Assembly (NCBI GenBank): GCA_947089905.1 | Contig: CAMUMG010000003.1 | Location: forward strand, 1-64,000 | Direction: 5' to 3' | DNA: 64,000 bases | Source of the DNA: an uncultured Lachnospiraceae bacterium | Lineage (GTDB): Bacteria > Bacillota > Clostridia > Lachnospirales > Lachnospiraceae | Shown here: positions 25,064 to 34,520 of the stretch, piece by piece | Layout: every line of letters starts with the position of its first letter | How positions within the stretch are numbered: position 1 is the first letter of the stretch | Position numbers and translations under genes: made by a program | Notes under the pieces: generated by a model | The model's input: the letters and a program-made list of their open reading frames with translations, nothing else | What the model was told of the DNA's origin: nothing | Database searches by the model: none

Positions 25064-26989
25064 TTGAACTCCAAAAATCATCCTCAAAATTCTGTACCCT
25101 CTCCAGAAGAAGATATGGCAATTTTTTATCAGGAAATGAAACGAAAAAAATATAGTCATGCACTTTTTCATCTTGCATGTGCAATCAGTTCTAATCCTGA
25201 ATGTAAAGAATGGCTTTCACAAGCAGATACCGTTTGGGATTTAAAAAAGGAACAAATTTTTTCTTATTTTGAAACAGAACAGTCACAATATTATGCGGTT
25301 GTTGCTTTAAAGGCTTACTTTCTTTGGAAGGCAGGAAAAACTCAAGATGCTATTTCTACTCTTGTTCAGGTAATTCGTGCTATTCCAAATGCCTATTATT
25401 TTCCATGGATTGCTGAGTGGTTACTTACTACAAAAGAACCTATTTCTCCTTCTGTTATTGCTCTTGTTATCAGCGGTTGTATGAATCAAATGGACTTTTA
25501 CGCAAATAACTGCAATGCTACTATTTATGAAAAATTAATTGAATTTTTAGAGCCTTTAACCAAAGAACAAGCCAGTGCACTGCCTCTTGATAAATATGTT
25601 ATGACCTCTATGTTATATCGTCGTTTAAAACGCTATGACAAAGCTTTATCAGAAGCAAAAAAAGGCTTTGAACAATCTCCAACCGCAATTAATGCTAACT
25701 TTATTGCTCTTTGTTATAAAGAAATGGATGAACTTGATGAAATGGAAAAATATACACAACTTAGTATTTCCATTAATCCAGACGAGCGTTCCATTTGTAA
25801 TGATATGGGAGATGTTTTTTTGCTTCATGAAAATTATGCTAAAGCAGCACAGTATTATGCTTTAGCAATGGAAGTAGAAGAAGATGAATGGGCTAAACCT
25901 TCGTATTATTATAGCAGATATCTTTTAAATGATGAAGAATCAGACAAGATGTTTGAGCAATTAATCGAATATACAAAAAAGCACAATGAAAACTCTCGTG
26001 CTAAAGAACTTTTAGACAAGCTCTATGATAAACTCTATCCCGAAGAATCTCTGTTTTATGATCAAATTCCTTTTAGTCAAGAAGCACTAACCAATTTATT
26101 ATATCAGTTTAGTACGAATAATGCAGAAAAACTTGGCAGTGATCTTCATTCTCTTACTGTTCCTAATCCAAACTCTGATACAAAATCGATGCGTACTGCA
26201 GTGAGTTGTTTAGAAAGTCCAAGTGCTATTCGAGCTATTTGCCTCTATCTTTCTAATTATGATCAAAATCCAATAAATTGGCAGTTAATTTGTCATAAAG
26301 AGCCTGATCCTCCATTTTTAGAGCCAGTTAAAGATGCTAATATATCCAAACCTTTTCGTCTTTGGAATTATGATAAATCTTATTCCTTTACTCCTAATGT
26401 CAAGCCTCCAAATGAAAAGGTAAAAGAAATAGTCTTTCGTCTTGCTGCTACTGCCTATTCCTTATCAGAATGGTATGAACAGGCACAGGAGCTTGCATTA
26501 GAATTAACTCAAACCGATCGAGATTCTTTAGAAGGGGTTATGGTTTTTCCCCCTAACCTTTCCAATAAAGATTATCCAATGGATCAATGGCTAATGCGGG
26601 TTCAATATGCAGCGGTCTTTTTACTTGCTGCTTTAGATGAAAGAGAAGAACAAATTCCTTCTACAAGTCTAAAACAGATCTTATTCGGTCAACTCGATTG
26701 GCCTGTTTTGGCTGCATTAACCTTACTTAGCTATCAAACCATTCAATATCCAGAATGTTTTCATGAAGTATATCAATTATTTTGTGACTTTGAAGAAAGA
26801 ATTTTTAATGATTCCTATTGTTTCTTTTTAACCACTTATCTTGTAAGTATTCTACACTTAAACGGTTTGGATGAAGAAAAAAGAGAATACTATCAAAATT
26901 GGTTGTACTCTCTTCTTTCTAAAGAAGAAGACGATACACAACAAAACGAAGAAGAACTCGAAAAGGTTAAAAAAATGCTTAATTCTTAA
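25064..26989 (+). CDS. TPR-repeat protein, 641 aa
   Basis: Translation is set at TTG 25064, nine bases after AAGAAGGG; an internal Met at residue 19 is an alternative. The middle (about residues 185-300) holds tandem tetratricopeptide repeats: RRLKRYDKALSEAKKGFEQS, FIALCYKEMDELDEMEKYTQ, GDVFLLHENYAKAAQYYALA. The N- and C-terminal thirds are helical and lack a named domain; the C-terminus is very acidic. No signal or membrane segment, so it is probably a cytoplasmic scaffold. It is divergent from the three-repeat protein and monocistronic. Confidence 0.75.
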   Translation: MNSKNHPQNSVPSPEEDMAIFYQEMKRKKYSHALFHLACAISSNPECKEWLSQADTVWDLKKEQIFSYFETEQSQYYAVVALKAYFLWKAGKTQDAISTLVQVIRAIPNAYYFPWIAEWLLTTKEPISPSVIALVISGCMNQMDFYANNCNATIYEKLIEFLEPLTKEQASALPLDKYVMTSMLYRRLKRYDKALSEAKKGFEQSPTAINANFIALCYKEMDELDEMEKYTQLSISINPDERSICNDMGDVFLLHENYAKAAQYYALAMEVEEDEWAKPSYYYSRYLLNDEESDKMFEQLIEYTKKHNENSRAKELLDKLYDKLYPEESLFYDQIPFSQEALTNLLYQFSTNNAEKLGSDLHSLTVPNPNSDTKSMRTAVSCLESPSAIRAICLYLSNYDQNPINWQLICHKEPDPPFLEPVKDANISKPFRLWNYDKSYSFTPNVKPPNEKVKEIVFRLAATAYSLSEWYEQAQELALELTQTDRDSLEGVMVFPPNLSNKDYPMDQWLMRVQYAAVFLLAALDEREEQIPSTSLKQILFGQLDWPVLAALTLLSYQTIQYPECFHEVYQLFCDFEERIFNDSYCFFLTTYLVSILHLNGLDEEKREYYQNWLYSLLSKEEDDTQQNEEELEKVKKMLNS

Positions 26990-26996
26990 AGGATAA

Positions 26997-27042
26997 TTAG
27001 GAGTTGATGCAAAATAAAATTATATTTTGCATCAACTCCTAA
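26997..27042. terminator. Bidirectional terminator, 20-bp perfect stem
   Basis: Arms 26997-27016 and 27023-27042 pair perfectly around a 6 nt loop (stem contains GGAGTTGATGC). It lies between converging stops at 26989 and 27047. Confidence 0.8.
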
Positions 27043-27046
27043 CTTA

Positions 27047-28201
27047 CTACCATAAAAAGAAATCGGTTCCTTTTAGTTTTAACATTGCTTCTAAAAAGAA
27101 ATAATCTGCATAGATTAAATTTATTTCATGTTCACCATAATACGCTACAGAACAATTTTGTACAATTCCGTCATTGTCTTTTGTATAATCACAGTGATTT
27201 TGATCTAATGCTATAAGAAGTTTTAATGCAGCTATTTCATAAATTTGTGCATCTACACTGTCACATTGTTTTGATAGTTCAAGTAAACCACTTGCTGCAA
27301 TAGCTGCCGCACTGTCATCATACCATACTGGCTCTTTTGGCTGTCTAAAGTCTGCTAAAATCAATCCATCCTCTGGAATATTTGAAATAAAATAATGGGC
27401 AATCTGTTTTGCTGTATCAAGATATTCCTGTTTTTTTGTATGAATATAACTCATGACAAATCCATATAATCCCCAAGCTTGTCCTCTTGTCCAACTAGAT
27501 CCCAGTGCATATCCTTGTCCTGCATAATCCTTTATCATCTCTCCGGTTTCTGGATCAAATTCTACAATATGTCGTACAGAACCATCTGGGCGTACAAAAT
27601 ACTTTCTTGCAGTATCTGCATGAAGCATTGCAATTTGACGAAATCTTGGATCGTTGGTTTCCTCGCTTGCCCAATATAAAAGCGGAATATTAAGTAGACA
27701 ATCAATAATTGCCCAACCTTTGTTACTGCTATCTTTTGGCTTTGGATCATTCCATGCACGTATAAAATTTCCAGTAGGATTAAAGCGTCCTGCTAATAAG
27801 GATGCTGCATGAAGCCCTCTTGTTTTTGAAACGAGATTGCCAGTCAGACGATAATCCGCAACTGCCGTCGGAAGCCACATAAAACCAACATCATGATGTA
27901 GCCCATTAAAATTAGAAAAACATGTATCTAACTTTTCTTCTATTCCTCTTACAATATTTATGTAACGTTCTTGCTTTGTTTCATGATACATTAAACTCAT
28001 CATTCCACCAAAAAATCCATTACACCACCAGTTTAGTCCATCATCTTGTGAAGTGCTTGGAATACTCTTATCATCATGAACTTTATTGACTGTCGTATAG
28101 GGAATTTTATTTTCAGAACGAGTACTGACCCATGCTACTTTTTCTTTTAACTTTTCTGTCGTTTTACTAATCCACTCTGCTTTCTTTTCTTCCATTTTCA
28201 T
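27047..28201 (-). CDS. Glycoside hydrolase family 88 (unsaturated glucuronyl hydrolase)
   Basis: This 384 aa alpha/alpha-barrel protein carries the GH88 features WWCNGFFGGMM (58-68), LHHDVGFMW with Asp104, and AIIDCLLNIPLLYWA with Asp167. The spacing of these two Asp residues matches the catalytic pair of Bacillus unsaturated glucuronyl hydrolase. The enzyme removes the 4,5-unsaturated uronic acid left by polysaccharide lyases. There is no signal peptide. Divergent from an AraC regulator and near a GH27 gene. Start could be Met1 or Met3. Confidence 0.9.
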   Translation of the reverse strand: MKMEEKKAEWISKTTEKLKEKVAWVSTRSENKIPYTTVNKVHDDKSIPSTSQDDGLNWWCNGFFGGMMSLMYHETKQERYINIVRGIEEKLDTCFSNFNGLHHDVGFMWLPTAVADYRLTGNLVSKTRGLHAASLLAGRFNPTGNFIRAWNDPKPKDSSNKGWAIIDCLLNIPLLYWASEETNDPRFRQIAMLHADTARKYFVRPDGSVRHIVEFDPETGEMIKDYAGQGYALGSSWTRGQAWGLYGFVMSYIHTKKQEYLDTAKQIAHYFISNIPEDGLILADFRQPKEPVWYDDSAAAIAASGLLELSKQCDSVDAQIYEIAALKLLIALDQNHCDYTKDNDGIVQNCSVAYYGEHEINLIYADYFFLEAMLKLKGTDFFLW

Positions 28202-28300
28202 CTCTTCCTTTCTTAATTTATCAGATTTTTGGATATCTGCTTTCAGATTTCTAATAAAAATAGATTCTTGCGTTTGTCGTGTTTAATTTATCATACCCTA

Positions 28301-28329
28301 TTGACAGAAAAATCACAATTACGTAAACT
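28301..28329 (+). promoter_or_regulatory. Sigma-A-type promoter of the AraC gene
   Basis: TTGACA (28301-28306), 17 bp spacer, TAAACT (28324-28329), 52 bp upstream of the AraC start. Confidence 0.7.
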
Positions 28330-28381
28330 GTAGATAACTGATTTTTTCTGCTGAATTTGCTATGAACTATTGGAGGAATCA

Positions 28382-29176
28382 ATGATACAAATATTTAACT
28401 GTGGCTATGAATCTAGACATCAAACTCCATTGGATATCCGACGTCCCAATGGTGGAACGGATTATATGCTTCTTATTATAAAGACAAAAGCCTTTTTTGA
28501 ACAAAATGGTCAAATACAAGATATTGTTCCGAATACGGTTTTATTATATAAAAAATATTCCTATGTCCATTATGGCAGCAAGAATTCAAAGTATAATGAT
28601 GATTGGATTCATTTTGATATTACAGAAGAAGAAAACATTTTTGACTCTTTTATTATTCCATTTGATACTCCCATTGTACTTCCCTCTTGTGGATTACTCT
28701 CTGAGTATACTAGAATGATTGTTCAGGAAAAGTTGGGAAATAATATCTGGAAAGAACAAATTCTGGATTCTTTAATGCACTCTTTACTATATAGTTTGGA
28801 TTCTATGGTTTCTTCTATTACAAGTTCTCAAGCCACACATAAATACTATCCGTGTATGAATAAACTACGGATGGAATTACTCAATACCCCACATAAACAA
28901 TGGACAGTCACTCATATGGCAGACCAAGTTCATATGAGTCCTTCTTATTTTCAACATCTATATAAAGAGTTATTTGGCATTTCTTGTATGCAGGAAGTTA
29001 TTCAGGCAAGACTTAAAAATGCCAGATTTTATCTTCGCACTACAGATATGTCCATTCAATCTTTAGCACTTTTTTGTGGCTATGAAAATGAACTACATTT
29101 TATGCGGCAGTTTAAAAAATATGAACATCTTACTCCCACACAGTATCGGGAAGAATTTCGGTCAAAAAACTCTTGA
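28382..29176 (+). CDS. AraC family transcriptional regulator
   Basis: Start set at ATG 28382, five bases after GGAGGA; the longer frame begins with a TTG inside the ribosome site. The ~264 aa product has an N-terminal cupin-like sensing domain (about 1-150) and a C-terminal double helix-turn-helix (about 165-262): WTVTHMADQVHMSPSYFQHL and SLALFCGYENELHFMRQFKK. Divergent from GH88 and upstream of GH27, so it probably switches these sugar genes on in response to a glycan product (inference). Confidence 0.9.
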   Translation: MIQIFNCGYESRHQTPLDIRRPNGGTDYMLLIIKTKAFFEQNGQIQDIVPNTVLLYKKYSYVHYGSKNSKYNDDWIHFDITEEENIFDSFIIPFDTPIVLPSCGLLSEYTRMIVQEKLGNNIWKEQILDSLMHSLLYSLDSMVSSITSSQATHKYYPCMNKLRMELLNTPHKQWTVTHMADQVHMSPSYFQHLYKELFGISCMQEVIQARLKNARFYLRTTDMSIQSLALFCGYENELHFMRQFKKYEHLTPTQYREEFRSKNS

Positions 29177-29200
29177 AGTTTAAAAGAATAGAAGTATAAT
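29173..29200 (+). promoter_or_regulatory. Sigma-A-type promoter of the GH27 gene
   Basis: TTGAAG (29173-29178), 16 bp spacer, TATAAT (29195-29200). The -35 box overlaps the stop codon of the AraC gene. Confidence 0.65.
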
Positions 29201-29243
29201 AAAAAAGAAAGGATATGCCAAAAGCTAGAAAAGAGGTTCATTT

Positions 29244-30533
29244 ATGGATAAAAATAAGTTTGCTATCAATCCACCAATGGGTTGGAACAGTTATGATTAT
29301 TATGACACTACTGTAACGGAAATGGATGTGAAAAATAATGCTGTTTATATGGCAGAACATCTGAAAAAACATGGATGGGAGTATATTGTAGTTGATATTC
29401 AATGGTACGCTTATGATACTGGTTCAAAACGAGATCAATATCAATATATTCCATTTAGTAAAATGGCAATGGATGAATATGGAAGACTTTTACCATGCCC
29501 AGATCGTTTCCCTTGTTCGAAAAATGGGAAAGGTTTCGCTCCATTAGCAGAAGAAATCCATCGTCTTGGCTTAAAATTTGGAATTCATATTATGCGTGGA
29601 ATTCCAAGAGAAGCTGCACATAGACATCTTCCTATCCTAGAAAGTACACACACTGCTGATGAGATTGCCGATCCTTCTTCTATTTGTTCTTGGAATCCAG
29701 ATATGTATGGAATTCGTCCTGACGCCTCTGGTGCACAAGAATATTATGACTCTATTCTTAAACTCTATGCTTCATGGGGAGTAGATTTTATTAAGTGTGA
29801 CGATATCTGTCGGATGGATATGCCATCTGCTAAAAAAGAAATTGAACTATTACATAATGCAATTCTTAAGACAGGACGGGAAATCGTTTTAAGTCTCTCG
29901 CCTGGACCTGCCAAACTAAGTGAAGCTTGGCAATATGAAACATATGCTAATATGTGGAGAATTACTGACGATTTTTGGGATCAATGGGAATTACTTTTAC
30001 AGATGTTTAAACGTTGCGAACATTGGCAATATCATGTTGGTGAAGGTTGTTTTCCTGACTGTGATATGTTACCTATTGGCAAACTTGGAAAGGGTTTTGG
30101 AAAAGAGCGAGATACTAACTTTACCAAAGAAGAGCAAAAAACGATGATTACTCTTTGGTGTCTATTCCGTTCTCCAATGATGTTAGGCGCAGAACTTACT
30201 AAATTAGATGATTGGACATTATCTCTAATTACAAATGATGATGTTTTAAAACTTCTTACTGTTTCACGTAATGCAAGACAAGTTAGACATGATGAACATA
30301 CTGCTATTTGGAAGGCAGATGATTGTTCTGAAAAGTGTTCGTATTTAGCACTTTTTCATCTTAGTGGAGAGCATATCATTGAGGTATCTGCAAAAGAACT
30401 TGGATTCGAAACATTTCTTGGGAAACAATTAACAGAACTTTGGACAAAAGAATCTATACAAGAAAATAGCGATCATTTAACTATAACACTTCCAGAACAT
30501 GGTGTCAGTTTATTTCAAATAAAAACAATATAA
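29244..30533 (+). CDS. Glycoside hydrolase family 27 (alpha-galactosidase-like)
   Basis: This 429 aa (beta/alpha)8 enzyme opens INPPMGWNSYDYY, the GH27 start motif. The nucleophile region reads DFIKCDDI with Asp186, and the acid/base region is RITDDFWDQWE with Asp242/Asp243. It has a family-typical C-terminal beta domain. GH27 enzymes release alpha-galactose or alpha-N-acetylgalactosamine; the KCDD variant instead of KYDNC leaves specificity open. It has no signal peptide, so it acts on imported sugars. Ribosome site AAGAGG precedes the ATG. Confidence 0.88.
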   Translation: MDKNKFAINPPMGWNSYDYYDTTVTEMDVKNNAVYMAEHLKKHGWEYIVVDIQWYAYDTGSKRDQYQYIPFSKMAMDEYGRLLPCPDRFPCSKNGKGFAPLAEEIHRLGLKFGIHIMRGIPREAAHRHLPILESTHTADEIADPSSICSWNPDMYGIRPDASGAQEYYDSILKLYASWGVDFIKCDDICRMDMPSAKKEIELLHNAILKTGREIVLSLSPGPAKLSEAWQYETYANMWRITDDFWDQWELLLQMFKRCEHWQYHVGEGCFPDCDMLPIGKLGKGFGKERDTNFTKEEQKTMITLWCLFRSPMMLGAELTKLDDWTLSLITNDDVLKLLTVSRNARQVRHDEHTAIWKADDCSEKCSYLALFHLSGEHIIEVSAKELGFETFLGKQLTELWTKESIQENSDHLTITLPEHGVSLFQIKTI

Positions 30534-30618
30534 GATTTTCCCCTTTTCTTTTTGGTTAAGAATATGGTATGATAGTAGAAAATGGTATTCTGATATCATA
30601 AGAAAGGGGGATTTTTAT

Positions 30619-32211
30619 TTGACTTTTACTCTTTTACTTGTGGCTTTTGTTATTATTGCCTGTATTTTATGTAATAAACTTTCTACAAAAGTAGGAATTC
30701 CAATGCTTTTTGCTTTCATTTTGCTTGGAATGTTCTTTGGTTCTGATGGACTATTTCATATTGAATTTGAAAATTTTAAATTTGTAGAACAGTTTTGTAC
30801 GATTGCTTTAATCTTTATTATCTTTTATGGTGGATTTGGAACCAACTGGAATGAAGCTAAAAAAATTGCCAAACGTTCTCTTTTGCTTTCTTCTATAGGT
30901 GTTATTCTGACTGCTTTTTTTGTGGGATTTTTCTGCCATTTCATTCTAAAAATTCAATTATATGAGGGACTTTTAATCGGAGCGGTTTTAGGTTCTACAG
31001 ATGCAGCTTCTGTCTTTTCTCTATTGCGTAGTAAAAAATTAAACTTAAAAGATGGTACAGCTTCTATGTTAGAACTAGAAAGTGGTAGTAACGATCCTTG
31101 GGCATATATGATGACAATTCTGCTTCTTGACATGATAAGTCATCCTGTTAAAATCACTTCCATACTCTCAACCCTCTTTTCACAAGTATTTTTTGGAACG
31201 TTATTTGGAATATTGGTTTCTTTTATTGCACTCTTTGTACTTACTCGCTTTCAATTTGACAATGAAGGTTTTGACTCTATCTTTCTTGTCGCAGTAGCAT
31301 TACTTTCTTATGCTCTTCCTACCTGTTTAGGGGGAAATGGATATCTAAGTGCTTATATTGTTGGTATTGTTCTAGGAAATCAAAAAATTCCAAATAAAAA
31401 GGCATTAGTTCACTTTTTTGATGGTGCTACTGGTCTGATGCAGATGTTTATTTTCTTTTTATTAGGATTACTTGCATTTCCATCTCAGATGAAAACTATC
31501 ATTGGTCCTGCTATTTTAATCTTTTTATTTCTGTCTTTTATTGCACGCCCGGCAGCCGTTTTTCTTATTCTGTCACCTTTTCGTGCAAAAATATCCCAAC
31601 AGCTTATGGTATCTTGGGCTGGATTACGGGGTGCTACTTCTATTGTCTTTGCTATCATGGTACGAGTAAGCAGTGTATATACAAAATATGATGTTTTTCA
31701 TATTGCCTTTTGTATCGTCTTACTCTCAATAGGAATTCAGGGAACATTGTTGCCTTGGGTTGCAAAAAAATTACAGATGATTGATGATAGTGAAAACGTT
31801 ATGAAAACATTTAACGATTATTCAAATGAAACAAAAGTTTCTTTTTTGCAGACACAAGTAACCAATCAACATCCTTGGGCAAATCAGGAAATTAAAACGA
31901 TTCTTTTACCTCCTGATGTTCGAATTGCTGTTATTTTTCGAAAAGGAAGCAAAATTATTCCTAAAGGAAATACCTGTATTGAAGATGGAGATGAGATTAT
32001 TTTAAGTACGACCAAATATACAGAAGAACAGTCTGTAGAGTTATATGAATTACCTATTGATAAGGGACATGAATGGTGTAATAAAAAGATATCCGAATTA
32101 TCCCTTCCTCATTCTGTCATCGTATTTGTAAAGCGAAAGGATGAAGTTGTCCTTCCAAGCGGAGAAGTAATTATTAAAGCAGATGATACTTTAGTTATTT
32201 TAGATGATTAA
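30619..32211 (+). CDS. CPA1-type K+(Na+)/H+ antiporter with RCK_C domains
   Basis: Translation starts at TTG 30619, eight bases after AAAGGGGG. The 530 aa protein has about 12 membrane helices with antiporter motifs (GMFFGSDG, GAVLGSTDAASVFSLLR, ELESGSNDPWAYM, SWAGLRGATSIVFA), then a cytoplasmic C-terminus with two RCK_C/TrkA_C-like units (IAVIFRKGSKIIPKGNT, VIVFVKRKDEVVLPSGE). This matches the NhaP2/CvrA family of K+/H+ antiporters, which are gated through their RCK domains by nucleotides. It ends at a strong terminator. Confidence 0.88.
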   Translation: MTFTLLLVAFVIIACILCNKLSTKVGIPMLFAFILLGMFFGSDGLFHIEFENFKFVEQFCTIALIFIIFYGGFGTNWNEAKKIAKRSLLLSSIGVILTAFFVGFFCHFILKIQLYEGLLIGAVLGSTDAASVFSLLRSKKLNLKDGTASMLELESGSNDPWAYMMTILLLDMISHPVKITSILSTLFSQVFFGTLFGILVSFIALFVLTRFQFDNEGFDSIFLVAVALLSYALPTCLGGNGYLSAYIVGIVLGNQKIPNKKALVHFFDGATGLMQMFIFFLLGLLAFPSQMKTIIGPAILIFLFLSFIARPAAVFLILSPFRAKISQQLMVSWAGLRGATSIVFAIMVRVSSVYTKYDVFHIAFCIVLLSIGIQGTLLPWVAKKLQMIDDSENVMKTFNDYSNETKVSFLQTQVTNQHPWANQEIKTILLPPDVRIAVIFRKGSKIIPKGNTCIEDGDEIILSTTKYTEEQSVELYELPIDKGHEWCNKKISELSLPHSVIVFVKRKDEVVLPSGEVIIKADDTLVILDD

Positions 32212-32226
32212 AGTAACTAACCACTA

Positions 32227-32270
32227 TTTAAAGGGTTTCATAAAATTATTGTTTTATGAAACCCTTTAAA
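32227..32270. terminator. Bidirectional terminator, 19-bp perfect stem
   Basis: Arms 32227-32245 and 32252-32270 pair perfectly (core AAGGGTTTC) around a 6 nt loop, with T-rich sequence on both sides. It separates the converging antiporter and XRE genes. Confidence 0.85.
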
Positions 32271-33245
32271 CTATTCATTTTCCAATAAAACTTTATTTTT
32301 TCTCTTTAATGCGTGATAAACTTCTAGTACATGTCTTTCATCTATTAAAAGTTCTTCTTTTGTTCCTTGAAATAGTTTCATATCCTCATAAATAAAATAG
32401 GCTAATCGTTGGGACAAATTTTCAAAAATCCGTTTTCCAACTGCTCCATTTGATCCGATTAAAACGCTTGTTACTTCTGTATTATTTAACTGTCGTAAAA
32501 GCAGTTGGATTGTCAAATCCTCTTCTTTCTCTAATTCTAAAAATAAATCTGTTTCTTCACAATAAGCATCTTTTTCTTTGATCTGTTGTAAAATTTCTTC
32601 TTTCAGCATCTTATCTTTTTCTTTCAAAAATCCTTCTTGTAGCAGTCTATTTCGAAGATCCCTTCCAAGAAAAGAAGCAATGAGTTCCTTTAGACATTCC
32701 ACATTTTCACCTAAAAAAATTTCAGGAATCACTTCTGCTATCATCTCATAATCTGATCTTTTTCTAACTGTTTCCTTTTTTGTAAGCCTTTCACTAGCAG
32801 CATAATGTAAAAGTAACAAACGAATTCGTTCAGGAGTTCCAAAAGATGTTTGACACAAATTTAATGCAAAAGTACAGGCAAACTGTAAAAATGGCTCTTT
32901 ACTCTTTAGTTTTTCTATCTGTTCTTCTATTGCAAGTAATCCCTTTTCTCTTGCTATATTACATAGCATAATCAGATCTTCAGCAATTATATAAGAATAC
33001 AATTCCTCCTCTTTATATCCACACACTTCCTCTAATTGTTTTGTTTTACGTCCTAATAATTCATCTACTGTGACTTCAAAATAATCCGCTAAATTACATA
33101 ACATTGAAATATCTGGCATCGAAATTTCGTTTTCCCACTTAGATACCGCTACTGTAGAAACATTCATCTGAACAGAAAGTTGTTCTTGTGTTAACCCTCT
33201 ACCCTTCCGAAGTGCATATATAATATCTCCTGTACTTACCTTCAT
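32271..33245 (-). CDS. XRE-family regulator with large helical C-terminus
   Basis: This 324 aa protein has an XRE/Cro helix-turn-helix at residues 8-60 (GLTQEQLSVQMNVSTVAVSKWENE). About 260 helical residues follow with no domain I can name. A sigma-A promoter (33277-33304) lies upstream, with repeated ATCAGTTAAT sites next to it and a divergent subtilisin gene beyond. It may repress itself and the protease (inference). AGGAGTGAAG precedes the ATG. Confidence 0.85.
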   Translation of the reverse strand: MKVSTGDIIYALRKGRGLTQEQLSVQMNVSTVAVSKWENEISMPDISMLCNLADYFEVTVDELLGRKTKQLEEVCGYKEEELYSYIIAEDLIMLCNIAREKGLLAIEEQIEKLKSKEPFLQFACTFALNLCQTSFGTPERIRLLLLHYAASERLTKKETVRKRSDYEMIAEVIPEIFLGENVECLKELIASFLGRDLRNRLLQEGFLKEKDKMLKEEILQQIKEKDAYCEETDLFLELEKEEDLTIQLLLRQLNNTEVTSVLIGSNGAVGKRIFENLSQRLAYFIYEDMKLFQGTKEELLIDERHVLEVYHALKRKNKVLLENE

Positions 33246-33276
33246 ATCTTCACTCCTTTTATTTGTACTATTTTTT

Positions 33277-33304
33277 ATTATACTGAAGATTTTAGGTAAG
33301 TAAA
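33277..33304 (-). promoter_or_regulatory. Sigma-A-type promoter of the XRE gene
   Basis: Minus strand TTTACT (33299-33304), 16 bp spacer, TATAAT (33277-33282), 31 bp upstream of the XRE start. Confidence 0.65.
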
Positions 33305-33310
33305 GAATGT

Positions 33311-33341
33311 ATCAGTTAATATTTCTTAACTATCAGTTAAT
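33311..33341. promoter_or_regulatory. Tandem operator-like repeats between XRE and subtilisin genes
   Basis: ATCAGTTAAT occurs at 33311-33320 and 33332-33341, exactly 21 bp apart (two helical turns). The inner AGTTAA (33314-33319) and TTAACT (33326-33331) form an inverted repeat. It abuts the -35 box of the XRE promoter. Confidence 0.55.
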
Positions 33342-33429
33342 CTTGTCCCTTGAAACTTATCTATCAAACATGGGAACGTATCTTCTTCTCTTAGAATATG
33401 GTAAATAAAAGAACTTAGGAGGGAAAATC

Positions 33430-34347
33430 TTGAATCGGGTTCACGAGATTCTCCATACAGAATATGCTTATCAAAATGGTATTTTTGGAAAAGGTGTTTG
33501 TGTTGCTATCCTCGATAGTGGCGCATGTAAACATCCTGATTGGAAAGGAAAAGACCGAATTATAAAATTTCGGGACTTTTTATATGATAGAAAGCAATAT
33601 TATGATGACTGCGGACATGGTAGTCATATCTGCGGAATTTTAGGAGGTACTGGTCTTGCATCAGGAGGATATTATTGTGGAATTGCTCCTGAATGTCATA
33701 TGGTTATTGGAAAAGTATTAAACTACCGTGGAGAAGGCGACATTTTAGAAGTTCTACATGCACTTCGTTGGATTCGAAAAGAACGAGAACATCTTGGTAT
33801 TCAAATTGTAAATCTTTCTTTTGGAACAGGAAAAGATACTGCAAAAGAAGATATTGAACAGTTAATGGAAGAAGTGGAACAGGTTTGGAATGACGGAATT
33901 GTTGTTGTTACAGCAGCCGGAAATGGGGGACCAGATCATGGAAGTATCTGTGCTCCTGGTAGTAGCTGCACTGTAATTACAGTAGGTGCTGCAGATGATA
34001 CCATCCCTGTATCAATCAACGGAAAAATAATTCAAAACTATTCTGGTAGAGGACCTATTTTACATTGTATCCGCAAGCCAGATTTAGTCGCTCCTGCAGG
34101 TAATATCGTAAGCTGTGGTCTAGCTGGAGGATGGTATGGAAATAAACACCTCTATGTAGTTAAAAGTGGAACTTCTATGGCAACTCCTATGGTTTCAGGA
34201 GCCATTGCACTACTACTTTCTATTTATCCTAAGTTAACCCCAAAAGAAATCAAGGAAAAACTTTGGGATAGTTGTGACGATTTAGGACGTCCAGAAGAAG
34301 AACAAGGGGCTGGATTACTAAATATTAGAAAACTACTTTCTATTTAA
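33430..34347 (+). CDS. S8 subtilisin-like serine protease, intracellular type
   Basis: Translation starts at TTG 33430 after AGGAGGGAAAA. The 305 aa product has a complete catalytic triad: Asp29 in VAILDSG, His63 in CGHGSHICG, and Ser249 in GTSMATPMVSG, with the oxyanion Asn in TAAGNGG. It lacks a signal peptide, and only about 20 residues precede the catalytic core. That resembles intracellular subtilisins (IspA-like), which degrade cytoplasmic protein in starvation or sporulation. Divergent from an XRE regulator. Confidence 0.9.
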   Translation: MNRVHEILHTEYAYQNGIFGKGVCVAILDSGACKHPDWKGKDRIIKFRDFLYDRKQYYDDCGHGSHICGILGGTGLASGGYYCGIAPECHMVIGKVLNYRGEGDILEVLHALRWIRKEREHLGIQIVNLSFGTGKDTAKEDIEQLMEEVEQVWNDGIVVVTAAGNGGPDHGSICAPGSSCTVITVGAADDTIPVSINGKIIQNYSGRGPILHCIRKPDLVAPAGNIVSCGLAGGWYGNKHLYVVKSGTSMATPMVSGAIALLLSIYPKLTPKEIKEKLWDSCDDLGRPEEEQGAGLLNIRKLLSI

Positions 34348-34365
34348 AAAGCTGTTATATGATAG

Positions 34366-34403
34366 GAGTTGTTGTAATCTATTTTACAACAACTCTTTTT
34401 TTA
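34366..34403 (+). terminator. Rho-independent terminator after subtilisin
   Basis: GAGTTGTTGTAA (34366-34377) pairs with TTACAACAACTC (34384-34395), followed by TTTTTTTATT. The same stem sequence recurs at 40292-40335. Confidence 0.85.
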
Positions 34404-34476
34404 TTGTCCTGTTAATATGTAAGAAGAAAATCCGTGAAATTTTTCATAGTTTGAGGAAATAAGGCAAGCCGTAGTA

Positions 34477-34485
34477 CATAATATA
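34477..34485 (+). promoter_or_regulatory. Possible mother-cell sigma-E/K -10 element
   Basis: CATAATATA fits the sigma-K CATANNNTA -10 pattern and is close to sigma-E, 36 bp before the Gly/Cys-rich gene. The matching -35 is weak, so this is tentative. Confidence 0.3.
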
Positions 34486-34520
34486 CATTGTAAAAATAAA
34501 TTTCTTTTGGAGGATTTATC

